A DNA stretch of 64,000 nt from Rugalucina vietnamica (taxonomy: Eukaryota > Mollusca > Bivalvia > Lucinida > Lucinidae): contig OZ024876.1 of assembly GCA_964017185.1 (NCBI GenBank), positions 2,122,418-2,186,417 on the forward strand. The letters run 5' to 3'. The translations under genes were made by a program, and so were the position numbers. This document shows positions 52,858 through 63,882 of this stretch, piece after piece; position 1 is the stretch's first letter; every line of letters begins with the position of its first letter. The notes beneath the pieces were generated by a model. It saw nothing but the letters and a program-made list of their open reading frames with translations, had not been told where the DNA came from and did not search any database.

Positions 52858-53345
52858 AAATGGTTTTCAGTGCATCATGAAATTTCTTCATGTCCTTTCT
52901 ATCCGCAAAAGACTGAATTTCTTCTGTTTTCTTCCTCAGCCAAGAATCTTGCATGTCCCTAAGCTTGGTCTGGACTGTCTTACAAATGTTGCTGTAGGCT
53001 GCTTTCTTTGATACTGAGCTAGTATCATCTTGATGTGCCTTGTGCAATCGGTGCTTTTCTTCAAGAAGCCTCTGAATTTCGTCATCATTCTCATCAAACC
53101 AGTCTTGATGTTTGCGAGATGGATGGCCTAAGGTGCTTGCAGCTGAAAAAAGAACTGTTTTATGGAAAACTGTCCAGTTTTCTTCGGGGTCCTCTGAACT
53201 GAGATTCATTGCATCCAGTTGGTTGCAAATGTCTGTTAAGAAATCTTGTCTCATGCTGTCTTTATTCAGCTTTGAGACATCCAGTCTCTTAGGAGCTTTC
53301 TTGCCTTGAGGTCGCCTCGCAGGCTGTATTCTTAGGTTGAGTTTG
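52793..53345 (-). pseudogene. LINE ORF2 segment between endonuclease and RT
   Basis: Open from the element's 5' end: VSKLNLRIQP, RRPQGKKAPKRLDV, then (from Met at 53254) QDFLTDICNQLDAMN, HPSRKHQDWFDENDDEI, YSNICKTVQTKLRDMQDSWL and MKKFHDALKTIYGPKSSG. These are the linker blocks of this LINE type. A frameshift near 52815 separates it from the RT frame. Confidence 0.8.
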
Positions 53346-53370
53346 CTGACAACACGAAGGGAACACGATT

Positions 53371-53800
53371 ACAATCAATATGTCGATGTGTAGAAAACCA
53401 TTTTGCAGTGCAGTCAATTTGTGACAGAGTTCTGAATTTTGACCTATACCCACACTACCAGAAACAGACCCATGGGACCGATGTGATGGACTAAAAGTCA
53501 GCCATATAGAGTTCCTATAGTTTCTGTACCCCTCGTCAGGGTATCTACGATCTAAACCTAGATGCGCTATGATAAGCAGTCACCACGATCGAGACTACTT
53601 GCTAGATTTTACCGCTATTTGACGGGGAGTGTCAAAAATGGATAAATTTAATTGATTGCGGTTAACTGTCTAGTCAGTATAGACGGATTCACTAGTTTTT
53701 ATTAAGCGCTTTATGTAACAAAACGCGTAATTGAGAGAGAGCAGTCGATCATGGGTAGAATTTTCTTCATATTCAAAGTAAACACTGTGGAAAAGGGACC
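53371..53800. other. Non-coding stretch
   Basis: No gene seen; probably part of the surrounding dispersed repeat. Confidence 0.4.
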
Positions 53801-54124
53801 TTTTCCAATAAATGGTCCAGGTCACATGACCAAGACAGCCGCCGGCTATAAATAGCAAAAACCTTTCAAAATCTTCAAAAAGGTCAAGGTCACGTGACCA
53901 AAATGGTCGCCATGGCTGTAACTAGCAAAATCATTAAAAAATCTTCTTCTCCAGAACCAGAAGGCCTATGATTTTGAAACTTGGCATGAAGCATCGGGCA
54001 ATGGAGCTCTACATTGTTTGTATAAATCATGACCCCGGGATGATCTTGACCTATTTTACGGCAATGTCAACTCAGGTCGCTAATGCATTTTTAATGGGGA
54101 AAATAAGTAAAACGTAATTACATA

Positions 54125-54140
54125 GGGGGGGGGGGGGGGG
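54125..54140. repeat. Poly(G) tract
   Basis: About 15 consecutive G. Confidence 0.9.
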
Positions 54141-54595
54141 CTTGCTAGGAGTATGCAAATGGACAGAAGAGTTTATGCTTATGAAAAAAATGACCACAGG
54201 GGTTTGTCTGCCCCTGTTCCGGGTCAATATACATGTATATGACCATAATATTCAAACATCTTCTTCTCTGACACCGCTAGGCAAATTAAAGCCAAACTTT
54301 ATGTGGAGCATCATTAGATAGGGGGAATGAAACTATATAAAATGTCAAGGTCACATGACCAAGATGGCCGCCATGGCTATAAATGGCAGAAAACATTTAA
54401 AAATCTTCTTCTTCAGAACCGGAAGGCCTATGATTTTGAAACTTGGCATGACGCATCAGGGAATGGAGCTCTGCAAAGTTTATATAAATCATGACCCTGG
54501 GATGACATTGAACTGTTTTATGGCAAGGTCAACGTAAGTCGCATATCCCAGATCTCAGGTGAGCGTTTACAGGACCATTGGTCCTCTGGTTTAGG

Positions 54596-55041
54596 TTTTG
54601 CTTTCTGTAAATTCCCAGGAGGACTGTTGACCAAAACTAATGAGTTCCCCTGCCCAGATTGATTTTTTGTACAATCCCTAGCAAACTCCTATATGAATTG
54701 TCGGCCCAGGCTAACGAGCCCCATCCGCCGACCTGAAATAGTCTGGACACTGCATTAACTATTGGACCAATCAGAGCCTTGGAGACATAACATGTTTAGT
54801 TACTCTTGATGAAGCAGCACAGGGTTCGTTTGCTGGCAGTTGGAGGGATAGGACGTGCATGTGAAGTGGGCAACGTTTTCGTCGAATTACTCTTGTGAAA
54901 GAAGACTGGTCAGTGTACAGACTAAGGCAAGTAACACTATATATTATATATTATCGAAACAGAAACACCATCTTCGAACATTTTATTGTCAGAACCCCAT
55001 CTTGGATTCGAGTTAAAGGAAGGAAATAAATATTTTCATGC

Positions 55042-55101
<60 letters not shown>

Positions 55102-55680
55102 TAATAATAGTAATAAAATTCGAAGTTATTCATTATGATTCCTAAAATTCTTTTTATTAAAAGCGACTTAATTTAAACGTGATTGAGAGCAAATTTTCAA
55201 GTAAAATGTTTCAAATATTATATTTTTACATGACCATGGAAGTGATCATGGATCTCCATTGCCAATGCACATTTTATTTTCGGACAGATTTACAAAATTC
55301 CTAATAGGACAAAACTTAGATGAAGATCCTGGCAAGAAAATGACTTTCCTCCAATCCTACAGACAAAATGGTTCTGCGAAAATTTATTATCAAAGGCCAG
55401 GATTTACTATAATTCGGAAAATGGGTTCTTTTGAACTTTATTTCAATGGGCATCTTTAAGCAGCATGACGAAATATACTCGACAAAAAAGAAACGCATTG
55501 GTGAGATTTTCTCGTAATTAAGTTCTTCATAAATCAATCAAATCCAAAACGTCATAGAATGCCTATTTCTAACTAACCTTGCTTAAATTCACGTTTGGGA
55601 TACATGCAGGTGTGTTCTATACCAATACATTTCCGCAACGGGCGAGCATCTCTAGGAGGTGATTTTTCAAAGGTACCATA
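54596..55680. other. Non-coding stretch with an AAT microsatellite
   Basis: The (AAT)n run is at about 55043-55110. No other recognised feature; frames are short and featureless. Confidence 0.5.
55043..55110. repeat. (AAT)n microsatellite
   Basis: More than 20 AAT units with few interruptions. Confidence 0.95.
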
Positions 55681-55686
55681 AATAGA

Positions 55687-55926
55687 TTTTTTTTTAATTC
55701 AGTTTTACGTCCCTTTCAAAATTATTTCAACTCATATGAGACAGGCCAATCAGTAGGTGGGGCGAAAACGGGAGAACCCCGAGAAAAACCACCTGATATA
55801 CCCGCAAGCAGAACTTGGGTTGTCTCACATGTGGCCAGAGCGGGGCTCGAACCCACACCAGACACAGCGGTGAGATGATCGAGTGATTAAGAAATAGCGC
55901 TCTTAACCGCTCGGCCATGGGGGCCG
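55687..55926 (-). mobile_element. tRNA-derived SINE, full length
   Basis: On the minus strand the head reads GCCCCCATGGCCGAGCGGTT then AAGAGCGCT, close to a tRNA-Leu/Ser 5' half with a good A box, and GGGTTCGAGCCCCGCTC is a clear B box about 75 bp on. The body (GTTCTGCTTGCGGGTATATC) and the end TTGAAAGGGACGTAAAACTG lead to an A-run. Related fragments lie at 18085 and 40790. Confidence 0.85.
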
Positions 55927-55995
55927 CCACAGAAATTTTGGGGATGTTTTTCAATTGTAAGGTGCATAAAACAACAACAATATTTTTTTGCATTA

Positions 55996-56378
55996 ATTTT
56001 CACTGGGTGCTTCCTTCGTCCCGATACAAAAAGGTTTTGTTTGACTTTTACTATAGGTCCCGATAGGATTTGGTTTTGTTTGATTCTGGTATCAGATTTT
56101 TTTCTACAATAATTCCTAGAATTTGGTCAATGATTTGATTTGATTCTCATTTATGACGTCATTGAAAGAATTTCAAGTCATAAAATAGTGCTTTGTATGC
56201 AATTTTATAGTAATTTTTTATTTGATCCGTTAAGAAGGGATATAAATTATGAAATTGCTGTTATTGGCAACTCTGTTTTGTGGAGATTTACTCTGTTAAC
56301 GTAGTAGAAAAAAATCCGGTACCAAAAAGTCAAACAAAACCTTTTTATATCGGGACTAAGGAAGCACCCAGTGATTTT
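55996..56378. mobile_element. MITE with 45-bp inverted repeats, 373 bp
   Basis: CACTGGGTGCTTCCTTCGTC (56001) and its complement (to 56373), then a further inverted CAAAAAGGTTTTGTTTGAC. ATTTT flanks both sides and may be a 5-bp target duplication. No coding content. Confidence 0.88.
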
Positions 56379-57159
56379 TGAAGCTTATGAAGTTGAATAA
56401 TGCTTTTTGTCTATAATAAACTCTACTTTGATCGGTCTTGATCGCTACAAAAACGTTTCATGCTTTAAACGGTTTATCTCCAGTATGCAGTTTTTGTTTA
56501 AAAATGCGGTTTAAAATGAACTGCCAAGTCTTAAGAGTACGTGTTTGAACAAAATGAGGATAAAAGATGGAAAGAGTACGTGTTTGGGGTCCGTCAGGTG
56601 TACTCAAAAGGCTCCAAACATATCTTTGAAATGGTATCCATAATTTTTTGTTAATTCGTATGGGCTTTAAGAAAAAATGATAAGTGCAGTGGCGGACCCA
56701 GGATTCAGTTCTGGAAGCGTGGTGGGGGGGTCAATTTTACATTAATTTTCGTAAATTTCCCAATAAAACTGAAATAATTTGGTCCCAGACGGGGGTTCAA
56801 GCGAATCACCAGAACCCCCTCTAAATTCGCCACTGAAATGGCCGCGACCAATGCGTTTCTTATTTTGTCGGGTAGATCTATAGCAATTTTAAAACGATAA
56901 AAACTAAAATGTAGATTGCATTTAAAGGCATACCTTGACATTCTGTTTATACTATAGCAGGGCAGTTAACTAGATATTTTCCATTTTGTGAATATCATCT
57001 ATACAAACGGTTATTTCACATGCTTGCACATGTATCCAACGCTTTAATGAATCAGGCTGACGTGCTTCGCATATCACTGGACAAAAGTGAATATATTCAG
57101 ACGGTTCGTAAAATGAATAGAAAACATAAACACATACAACGTGTGTGTATTTCCATTAC
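56379..57159. other. Non-coding stretch
   Basis: No gene or known repeat recognised. Confidence 0.4.
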
Positions 57160-57424
57160 GCAAACTTGCCCATGCAATATACAGTTTTTTTTTCTGCTGT
57201 AAAAATAAATTTTTATCGGAAAATTTATGATATTTTTAACAATTTTGTTAAAAACATTGATTGTGGGTACAAATAAGAACCGCCTCGGTGAGGCGGTTCT
57301 TACGGGTACCCACTATGTTTTGGAGCAAAAATAAGAAACATAGGTATATCCCTGCATACCCCAGTTTTGCTGTATAAAAGTGGGGCTCAAGGGGTATACT
57401 TTTCATAGACATGTTTTCCTGATG
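57160..57424. mobile_element. MITE family B copy
   Basis: TACGCAAACTTGCCCATGCA, hairpin GAACCGCCTCGGTGAGGCGG (self-pairing), GGTATATCCCTGCATACCCC, CATGTTTTCCTGATGA. Confidence 0.9.
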
Positions 57425-57495
57425 AATATCGACGGAATATTTTTGGATGCAATTGTTTTATAAACCACGCGGCAGCTGCAACTTAATATCATATT

Positions 57496-57732
57496 TGAGC
57501 CGCGACGCGAGAAAACCGGTCTTCGGGGTTTCCGACCAGGTCCGACACAAACCGGCCTGTACAAGCTCAGAAAAGAGCTAGAAGCTTGAAATTTCGGATT
57601 TAAGTAGAAGAGGAATTGTACTATCCGAGTAGCGAAAACAAAGGCGCTGATCAGCTTCGCGGTTACCTCGAAGCTGATCTGCGCCTTTGTTTTCGCATAG
57701 GCAATAATCCCGTTTTCTCACAATGCGGCTCA
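57496..57732. mobile_element. MITE family A copy
   Basis: TGAGCCGCGACGCGAGAAAA to TTTTCTCACAATGCGGCTCA; hairpin GATCAGCTTCGCGGTTACCT with one unpaired base. Confidence 0.92.
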
Positions 57733-57918
57733 TTAATATCAGCTAAAAGATACATAAGATATTCATCGACTAGGAATATCAAGATGCAGATCAAATCAGT
57801 GATGCAGACTGGTAAAAGTACAATTTTATCAATGCACATAATTATGACACGTCCTAAGAAAAGTAAGAGTAGAGGGTACAAGAACTGATGTGAAAGACAA
57901 CACGAATCATCACAATAT

Positions 57919-58231
57919 CAGGAAACCATGTCCGTGCAATGAAGACCCCCTTAAACCCCACTTTTATATAGCAAAATTGGAGTTTAAAGGGGTACACCTA
58001 TTTTTCTTATTTTTGCTCAAAACATTGATTGTGGATACACGTTAGAACCGCCTCGCCAGGGCGGTTCTAACGAGTACCCACAATCTATGGTTTGGTGCAA
58101 AAAAAAAAAAAAAAAAAAAAAACAATAAAAAAAAAACAACTTTTGATAGGTATATCCCTGCATACCCCAGTTTTATTATATAAGTGTGGGGTATGAGTGG
58201 GTATATATTTCACGGACATGTTTTCCTGGTG
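57919..58231. mobile_element. MITE family B copy with two like ends
   Basis: Both termini are the same end type: ATCAGGAAACCATGTCCGTG at the left and the inverted CACGGACATGTTTTCCTGGT at the right. The hairpin is GAACCGCCTCGCCAGGGCGG with an expanded A-run (58100-58122). Normal copies have two different ends. Confidence 0.82.
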
Positions 58232-58975
58232 AAAGTACATACATGTATATGCAAATTTAACAAAAAAAAAAAAAAAACAGAAAATTTGAAAGCTATGAAA
58301 TAATTCACGCAAGGAAAAGCCAATCTTCCGATAATCAGATCAATATCTAATAGGCTAATGGCCAGTAGGGCAAACCCTCCCCAGGGGGAATTTTCTGCAC
58401 CATGATTTTCTGAAAGTATAGTGAAAAAGCTATCAAATCCTGTTTTCTGCCCTCTGAAAGTGGAAGCGTTTGCATTTTACGCTATGTTTTATTATATGAC
58501 CTGATACCATCAATGGGGGTAGGCGTAGAAAATCGATCATACCTCTGCTGTTACTAATCCTAGACGATTGAACTTGGTCTTTTTTTAAAGATTAGACATA
58601 GCCCTTTCATTCTATGATAAGTAATGCAAAATATCTACTTTGCCTATTCATGAATATTAATGAAAACATGAAAATGATAGAAAATCATTAAAACCCCATA
58701 AATTAACCCATTTCAGGGGTAAACTATTGTTGTGACACATTTATATTGCACCATTTAGACATATTTCATGAATTTATTGTTGTCATGAGCCTATGTGAAA
58801 ATTATCTCATTTGTATATTCATGAATATTAATTAAAAAGTAAAAAATCCTGTAAAAATAGGGTGTATACATATAGTATCATTTGTACCTGGGCTGTTGAT
58901 AAACATGGAACACTAATGTGGAATCAAATAAATATTACATGTTCTATCACCCTTATACATATAATACATAGTAAA

Positions 58976-59118
58976 TAACTACCCCGTGACCAAAAATAAA
59001 CCGATTTATCACGTGAGGATTAGTAAGCAGATGAAAGGGCGAGCTTTTAGCGAGCCCTTTCATCTGCTTACGGTCCGAGCGTGATAAATCGGTTTATTTT
59101 TTGGTCACGGGGTAGTTA
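58976..59118. repeat. Foldback palindrome inside the long-TIR element
   Basis: Arms 58976-59012 and 59081-59118 (AACTACCCCGTGACCAAAAA and complement), with inner arms GCAGATGAAAGGGC/GCCCTTTCATCTGC around GAGCTTTTAGCGA. Confidence 0.92.
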
Positions 59119-59640
59119 TTCACTTTATAATGCAATGAAAGCCGACAAATTTCGCGAAAAAACTAACCCAATGTGAGGAGATTTGCTTTCCGCCATTTTG
59201 TTTATTTAGTCAACAGCTCAGCAATCATTCCGCAGAGCGACTCCTCAAAATTCGCCACCATAGCAGTACATTTTGTTGATAATTTGAATTTTGCATGTCC
59301 ATTGTTTCATCTACGTAACGTTGCATAACAATGGCGGAGATTGACGTCACAAAACGTGACTAAATTTGACGTCACTGGCGCGCTTCTTTTTGTTGCGTTA
59401 AACAAAATCGCAACGCGGTCTTTATTTAGTCAGTAGAGATGGCCTTTATTCGGTCAGTAGCTAAATAAAGCTTCTGTTTATGAACCCCCCTTTATTAGGC
59501 CGATATGTAGGGTTGTTGCATTATAAATGTATTTATGGATATAAGGCTCATCTAAATTTTTTTCATGAATATTAATGAAAACTAGAAATCGCAGAGAAAT
59601 AATGAAAAAATGAACTGGTTTACCTACAGAATGACTTGTA
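59119..59640. other. Non-coding part of the long-TIR element
   Basis: No gene. GCAATGAAAGCC and TTGCATTATAAATG near its two sides are short inverted words suggesting that the palindrome belongs to a small inserted element. Confidence 0.35.
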
Positions 59641-60054
59641 TCTGATCATTTCTGTTCTTTTCATATTTTTTGTGTATAGAATATGATCCTATCAATCAAT
59701 TGATACCAATTTCAGTTCTCTAAAGCTTTTGGTTGCTGAGATACTGTCACTTCTATTGGTATATTCCCTTCATTTGTCTATGTTTTTCTCTTATATCTAA
59801 AGTTTTCTTAAATTTTGGCCACAAGATAGTCAACTTTTTCCTATATCTTATTATATAATAATAAATTATTGTCATATCTATCATTTGATACCATCTTCAG
59901 CTCTCTAGGTTTTTGGCTGTTGAGATATAAATGTTTCCGTTGGTATACCCCTCTATTTTTCTGTGTTTTTTTTTATCTATTTTTAAAGTTCTTGTCAATA
60001 TTCGAACAATAAGAAAGTCTAATTATTCATTAATCATATTATATGATTATATTT

Positions 60055-60475
60055 ACATTTTTCAAAAACCTCCTTAGATGAACCATTAGATATTCATCTG
60101 TGTTCATACTTCCATGAACAACATTGTGTCACGCGACGTGACGTAATCCAAATTTGACGTCAAAAAACATGAATCTCGCCAATCTGATTGGACGTTATAA
60201 ACGTCGACGCCGTTCCGCTGTTTGAACACACACTGTGTGTAGATTCTCTGTTTGCTGGTAAATGTGACCGCCTTGGTGATTTTTCAACAAGCGATAGAGA
60301 GAAATGAATGTAAATATAAGCAATGAGTTTAATTTTTCTGTTGTTCATGGAGCTATGAACCGCAGTGGGTCGCTAGCAAAGCTTACATGAACCCCTTCGG
60401 GGTTCATTCACTTTGCACGCGACCCACTGCGGTTCATAGCTCCATGAACACCAGAAAAATAATATTCATTTCTTA
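60055..60475. mobile_element. Foldback-bearing insertion in the tandem repeat
   Basis: Inverted arms 60342-60372 and 60420-60450 (TGTTCATGGAGCTATGAACC and complement) around AACCCCTTCGGGGTT. A tandem-repeat unit reads on across the segment. Ends were not fixed to the base. Confidence 0.65.
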
Positions 60476-60592
60476 AATAAAACATTATCATAGCAATCAT
60501 TTGATACCAATTTCAGCTCTCTAGAGCTTTTGGTTGCTGAGTTATTAACCTTTTCATTGGTATACCACCTCCATTTTTCTGTGATTTTCCCC

Positions 60593-61547
60593 TTAAGGAT
60601 GTTCGCTGCCAACATTTGACATTTCGGAACTTCCGGTTTTTATTTTGTTGAATATCTCGTAAACGGTTGCAGATATTTTCCTAATATTTTATATTTGGAT
60701 ACTTATTGATGATATGCATTGAATGAGCCATGAAAATTGTCAATCTAAGGAACTTCATTTTTTCACCCCATTTTCTGCACTTTTTCAGAAAATTTTAGTT
60801 GTCAGTAAAATTAAGGGGGTAGGGTAGATTAAACTTGCATATTACACATTTTCAAATAAATTGCACTAGTTCTATGTTTATTTTAGCAGCAGTATATGTG
60901 TACATTGTCTTCTAAGTCAGTCTTTCTGTATTTGGTGTGCTAGTTTTAATATTTTGGGTGGTTTTATGAAATGGGCTTTAAGAAATTAAACAGCCGAAAA
61001 AAGGCTTTAAATGGCGATTTTCAAGTGGTTGGTTCTCTCTTATATGCACACTACCATATATATTTCTTTCTTTTATTCGAACAATATTACCAAGTTCTAT
61101 GTTGTGTGAAAATACAAGAAAAAGTTTGAATCTACAAATATGGGTTTGGCACATTTCAAAATATTGATTTTTTCCGACTTTTCAAGTATGGGGGTAGGGT
61201 TGGAAAACGACTTGTAAAATTTTGTCATCCACTTCAAGTTGCAAATTTTTCCATGCTTTTGGTCCAAAATAGTCTGCATTACGTAAATATTATGACTTTT
61301 GAAAGCTTTCTGGGTGTTTTTTTTTTGTTCAAGACGGTTATGTTTCAAAGAATTAAAAAATAAATTAATTTTACTAAATTTTAAACATGGTGTTCAGAGG
61401 TCTCATTCACAGACCTGTAGCTTGAAAAAATGCACACTACCCTATACTTATTTTGTTTTCAAATGTCTTGTATTGTATTTTTGAATCAAAAAAGAGTGGT
61501 TAGAAAAAAAGTTTGAATACTTTTTCATTGGCAGCGAACATCCTTAA
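60593..61547. mobile_element. TTAA-flanked inverted-repeat element (piggyBac-type ends)
   Basis: TTAA at 60593 and 61544 flank GGATGTTCGCTGCCAA (60597) and its exact complement (to 61543). A tandem-repeat unit continues across it. TTAA duplication is characteristic of piggyBac-like (and Kolobok) elements. About 947 bp, no transposase. Confidence 0.9.
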
Positions 61548-63882
61548 TTAAATTTCAAGTTTTATCAATATTCCAAAAACAAGAAAGTCAGAATGTTTGT
61601 GTGTTTTATCACATGGTTACAGAACATAATCCTAGCAATGATTTGATACCAATATCAGCTCTCTAGAGCTCTTGGTCACCGAGATATTAGCAATTTTACT
61701 GGTATACCTCCTTCCTTTGGTAGTGATTTTTCTGATATAACTTATGTTTTCTTAAATATTTGAGCATAAAGAAAGCAAGCTTGTTTATATATTATATTAC
61801 AGGATTGTAGAATATTGTCATAGCAATCATTTGATACCAATTTCAGCTCTCTAGGACACTGGGTTGTCGAGATATAAACGTTTACATTGGTATACCCCCT
61901 CCGTTTTTCTTTGAGTTTTATCTAATATTAAAAGTTCTCATCAATATTTGCACAACAAAAAAGTTCGATTATTTATATGTCTTATCACATGATTATACGG
62001 AACATTATCATACCAATCATTTGATACCAATTTCAGCTCTCTAAAACTATTGGTCAATGAGATATTAGCAATTTTATTGGCATACATCCTTCCTTTGGCA
62101 GTGATTTTTCTGCTATCTCTTATGTTTTCTTAAATATTTGAGCAACAAGAAAGTAAGCTTGTTTATATATCTTATTACATGGTTATAGAATATTGTCAAA
62201 GAAAGCATTTTATACCCATTTCAGCACTCTAGGACATTTGGTTGCTGCGATATAAACGTTTATATTGGTATATCCCCTCCATTTTTCTTTGATTTTTATC
62301 TAATATTTAAAGTTCTCATCAATATTCGAACAACAAGAAAGTTAGATTATTTATATGTCTAATCACACAATTATAGAACATTATCATACCAATCATTTGA
62401 TACCAATTTCAACTCTCTAGAGCAATTGGTCACTGAGATATTAGCAATTTTATTGGTATACCCCCTTCCTTTGACAGTGATTTTATTCTTATATCTGAAG
62501 TTTTCTTAAATATTTGAGCAACAAAAAGTCAGCTTGTTTATATATCTTATTATAAGGTTATAGAATATTGTCAACGCAATCATTTGACACCAATTTCTGC
62601 TCTCTATGGCTTTTGGTTGCTGAGATATAAACATTTCTATAGGTATACCCCCTCAAATTTCTGTGATTTTTCTACTATATTTATTGACTTCATTAAAAGT
62701 CAAACAGCAGAAAAGTCGGATTGTAAATGTATCTTATTTCAGGGTTTTAGAATGTTATCATAGCAATCATTTGTTATAAGTTTCAGCTCTATATGGCTTT
62801 TGGTTGCCGAGATATAAACCTAATATCTGTAGGTATACCCCCTCCAATGTTCTGTGATTTTTCTCTTCTATTGAAAGTTCTTATCAATATTTGAACATCA
62901 AGAAAGTCAGATTCTTTCTGTATCTCATCACATGATTATAGAACATTATCACAACAATCATTTGATACACATCTCAGCTCTCTTAGAGTTTTTGGTCACT
63001 GAGATATTAGCAATTTTGTTTGGTATACCCCCTTCCTTTATCTGTTTCTTTTCTAATATCTGAACTTCTTTTTAATATTTGAGCATTAAGATAGCCAGTT
63101 GTTTATATATCTTACTACATGATTATAAAACATTGCCAAAGCAATCGTTTGATACCTATTTCAGCTCTCTATATCTATCAGTAGCCAAGATACATGTGGT
63201 AATAGAGGTGTACCACATTAATTCCTCTGCTTATAAGGGGTGGGGGTGATCACTCAAATGGACATTAAAGTGATCCTCTGACCAAATTGGCACCCATGAG
63301 CATTTGGTCTAAGGTTGCAAGGTGCATCCTACAACCCACTCAAACCCTTAAATGGCAATAGAGTAAATTTTGATTTTCGTCATTTTCATTAATATTCATG
63401 AAAATGCAAATGAGAAAATTTTCATTAAGGTCCATGGCGTCAACAAATTTGTCAAATAGTATTATTGGTACAATAACAATGAGTCACAATGATAGTTTAG
63501 GCCTGAAATTAGTTTTACAGAGATAATCAATTTTTAAATGTTTCGTTTTTCATTTTAATGTTTTAATAAAAATTCATGAATAAGCTAATTAGATATTTTC
63601 CATTACTTATTATTGGATAAAAGGGCTATGTCTAAGCATTAAAATGAGACTAAGTTCAATGGTCTAGGATAAAAAACAACTGAGATATCTTCAGTTTTCT
63701 ATGTGTACCCCCATTATTAAAACGCAAAAAAAATGAATAATTAGGGTAATATTATGAAACATAGCATAAAACGCAAACGCTTCCACTTCCATATGGCAGA
63801 AAACAGTGTTTGATAGCTTTTTCAATGTACTTTTAGAAAATCATAGTGTACAAAATTCCCCCTGGGGGGAGGGGGGTATGGG

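Larger units (their letters stand above)
50850..53370 (-). mobile_element. Second-LINE family, recent 5'-truncated copy
   Basis: The 14-mer AAGGGAACACGATT flanks it at 50850-50863 and 53357-53370, a target-site duplication. The element is 50864-53356, about 2.5 kb. The 5' end is cut inside ORF2 after the endonuclease. Only one frameshift is evident, near 52815, so it is young. Its 3' 1.4 kb is nearly the same as the copy at 11940-13384. Confidence 0.93.
50452..54595. repeat. Dispersed repeat with TTAGCTCATCTGAGC end and calcium-of-clam type AGGTCA phrases, split by a LINE
   Basis: Starts TTTTTAGCTCATCTGAGCCG and GGTGAGCTTATAG at 50452 and ends with CTCAGGTGAGCG and ACAGGACCATTGGTCCTCTG near 54595. 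The section 53800-54560 has about two copies of GTCAAGGTCACATGACCAAG, ATGGCCGCCATGGCTATAAA and GGCCTATGATTTTGAAACTT. The LINE at 50864-53356 lies inside. Function unknown; similar wording is, from memory, widespread in bivalve DNA. Confidence 0.55.
59680..63200 (+). repeat. Tandem repeat, about 188-bp unit with alternating types
   Basis: The landmark TTTGATACCAATTTCAGCTC recurs at 59699, 59884, 60502, then 61642, 61830, 62020, 62208, 62396, 62583, 62770, 62961 and 63148, with spacings of 184-191 bp where uninterrupted. Units mostly alternate between one with GAGATATTAGCAATTTT and one with GAGATATAAACGTTTA, a dimer of about 376 bp. Two insertions (about 60055-60475 and 60597-61543) interrupt it. 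Confidence 0.92.
58373..63882. mobile_element. Foldback-type element: long inverted repeats around tandem repeats
   Basis: About 58378-58850 and 63390-63877 are inverted copies over roughly 480 bp with moderate divergence: CCAGGGGGAATTTT, GAAAAAGCTATCAAA, GTGGAAGCGTTTGC, CATTGAACTTNGTCT, TAGACATAGCCCTTT and TTCATGAATATTAATGAAAA recur in order. Between them lies a tandem repeat of about 188 bp. There is no transposase. Such layout is typical of Foldback-like elements. Confidence 0.8.

Noticed and set aside
55860-55926. Functional tRNA gene
   Set aside because: The A and B boxes belong to a SINE; the acceptor stem and anticodon arm are not completed and an unrelated body follows.
33960-58400. 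Common family for the 5.4-kb element and the long-TIR element because both ends contain CAGTAGGGCA
   Set aside because: The match is about 11 bases on one side only; the right end of the long-TIR element does not have it.
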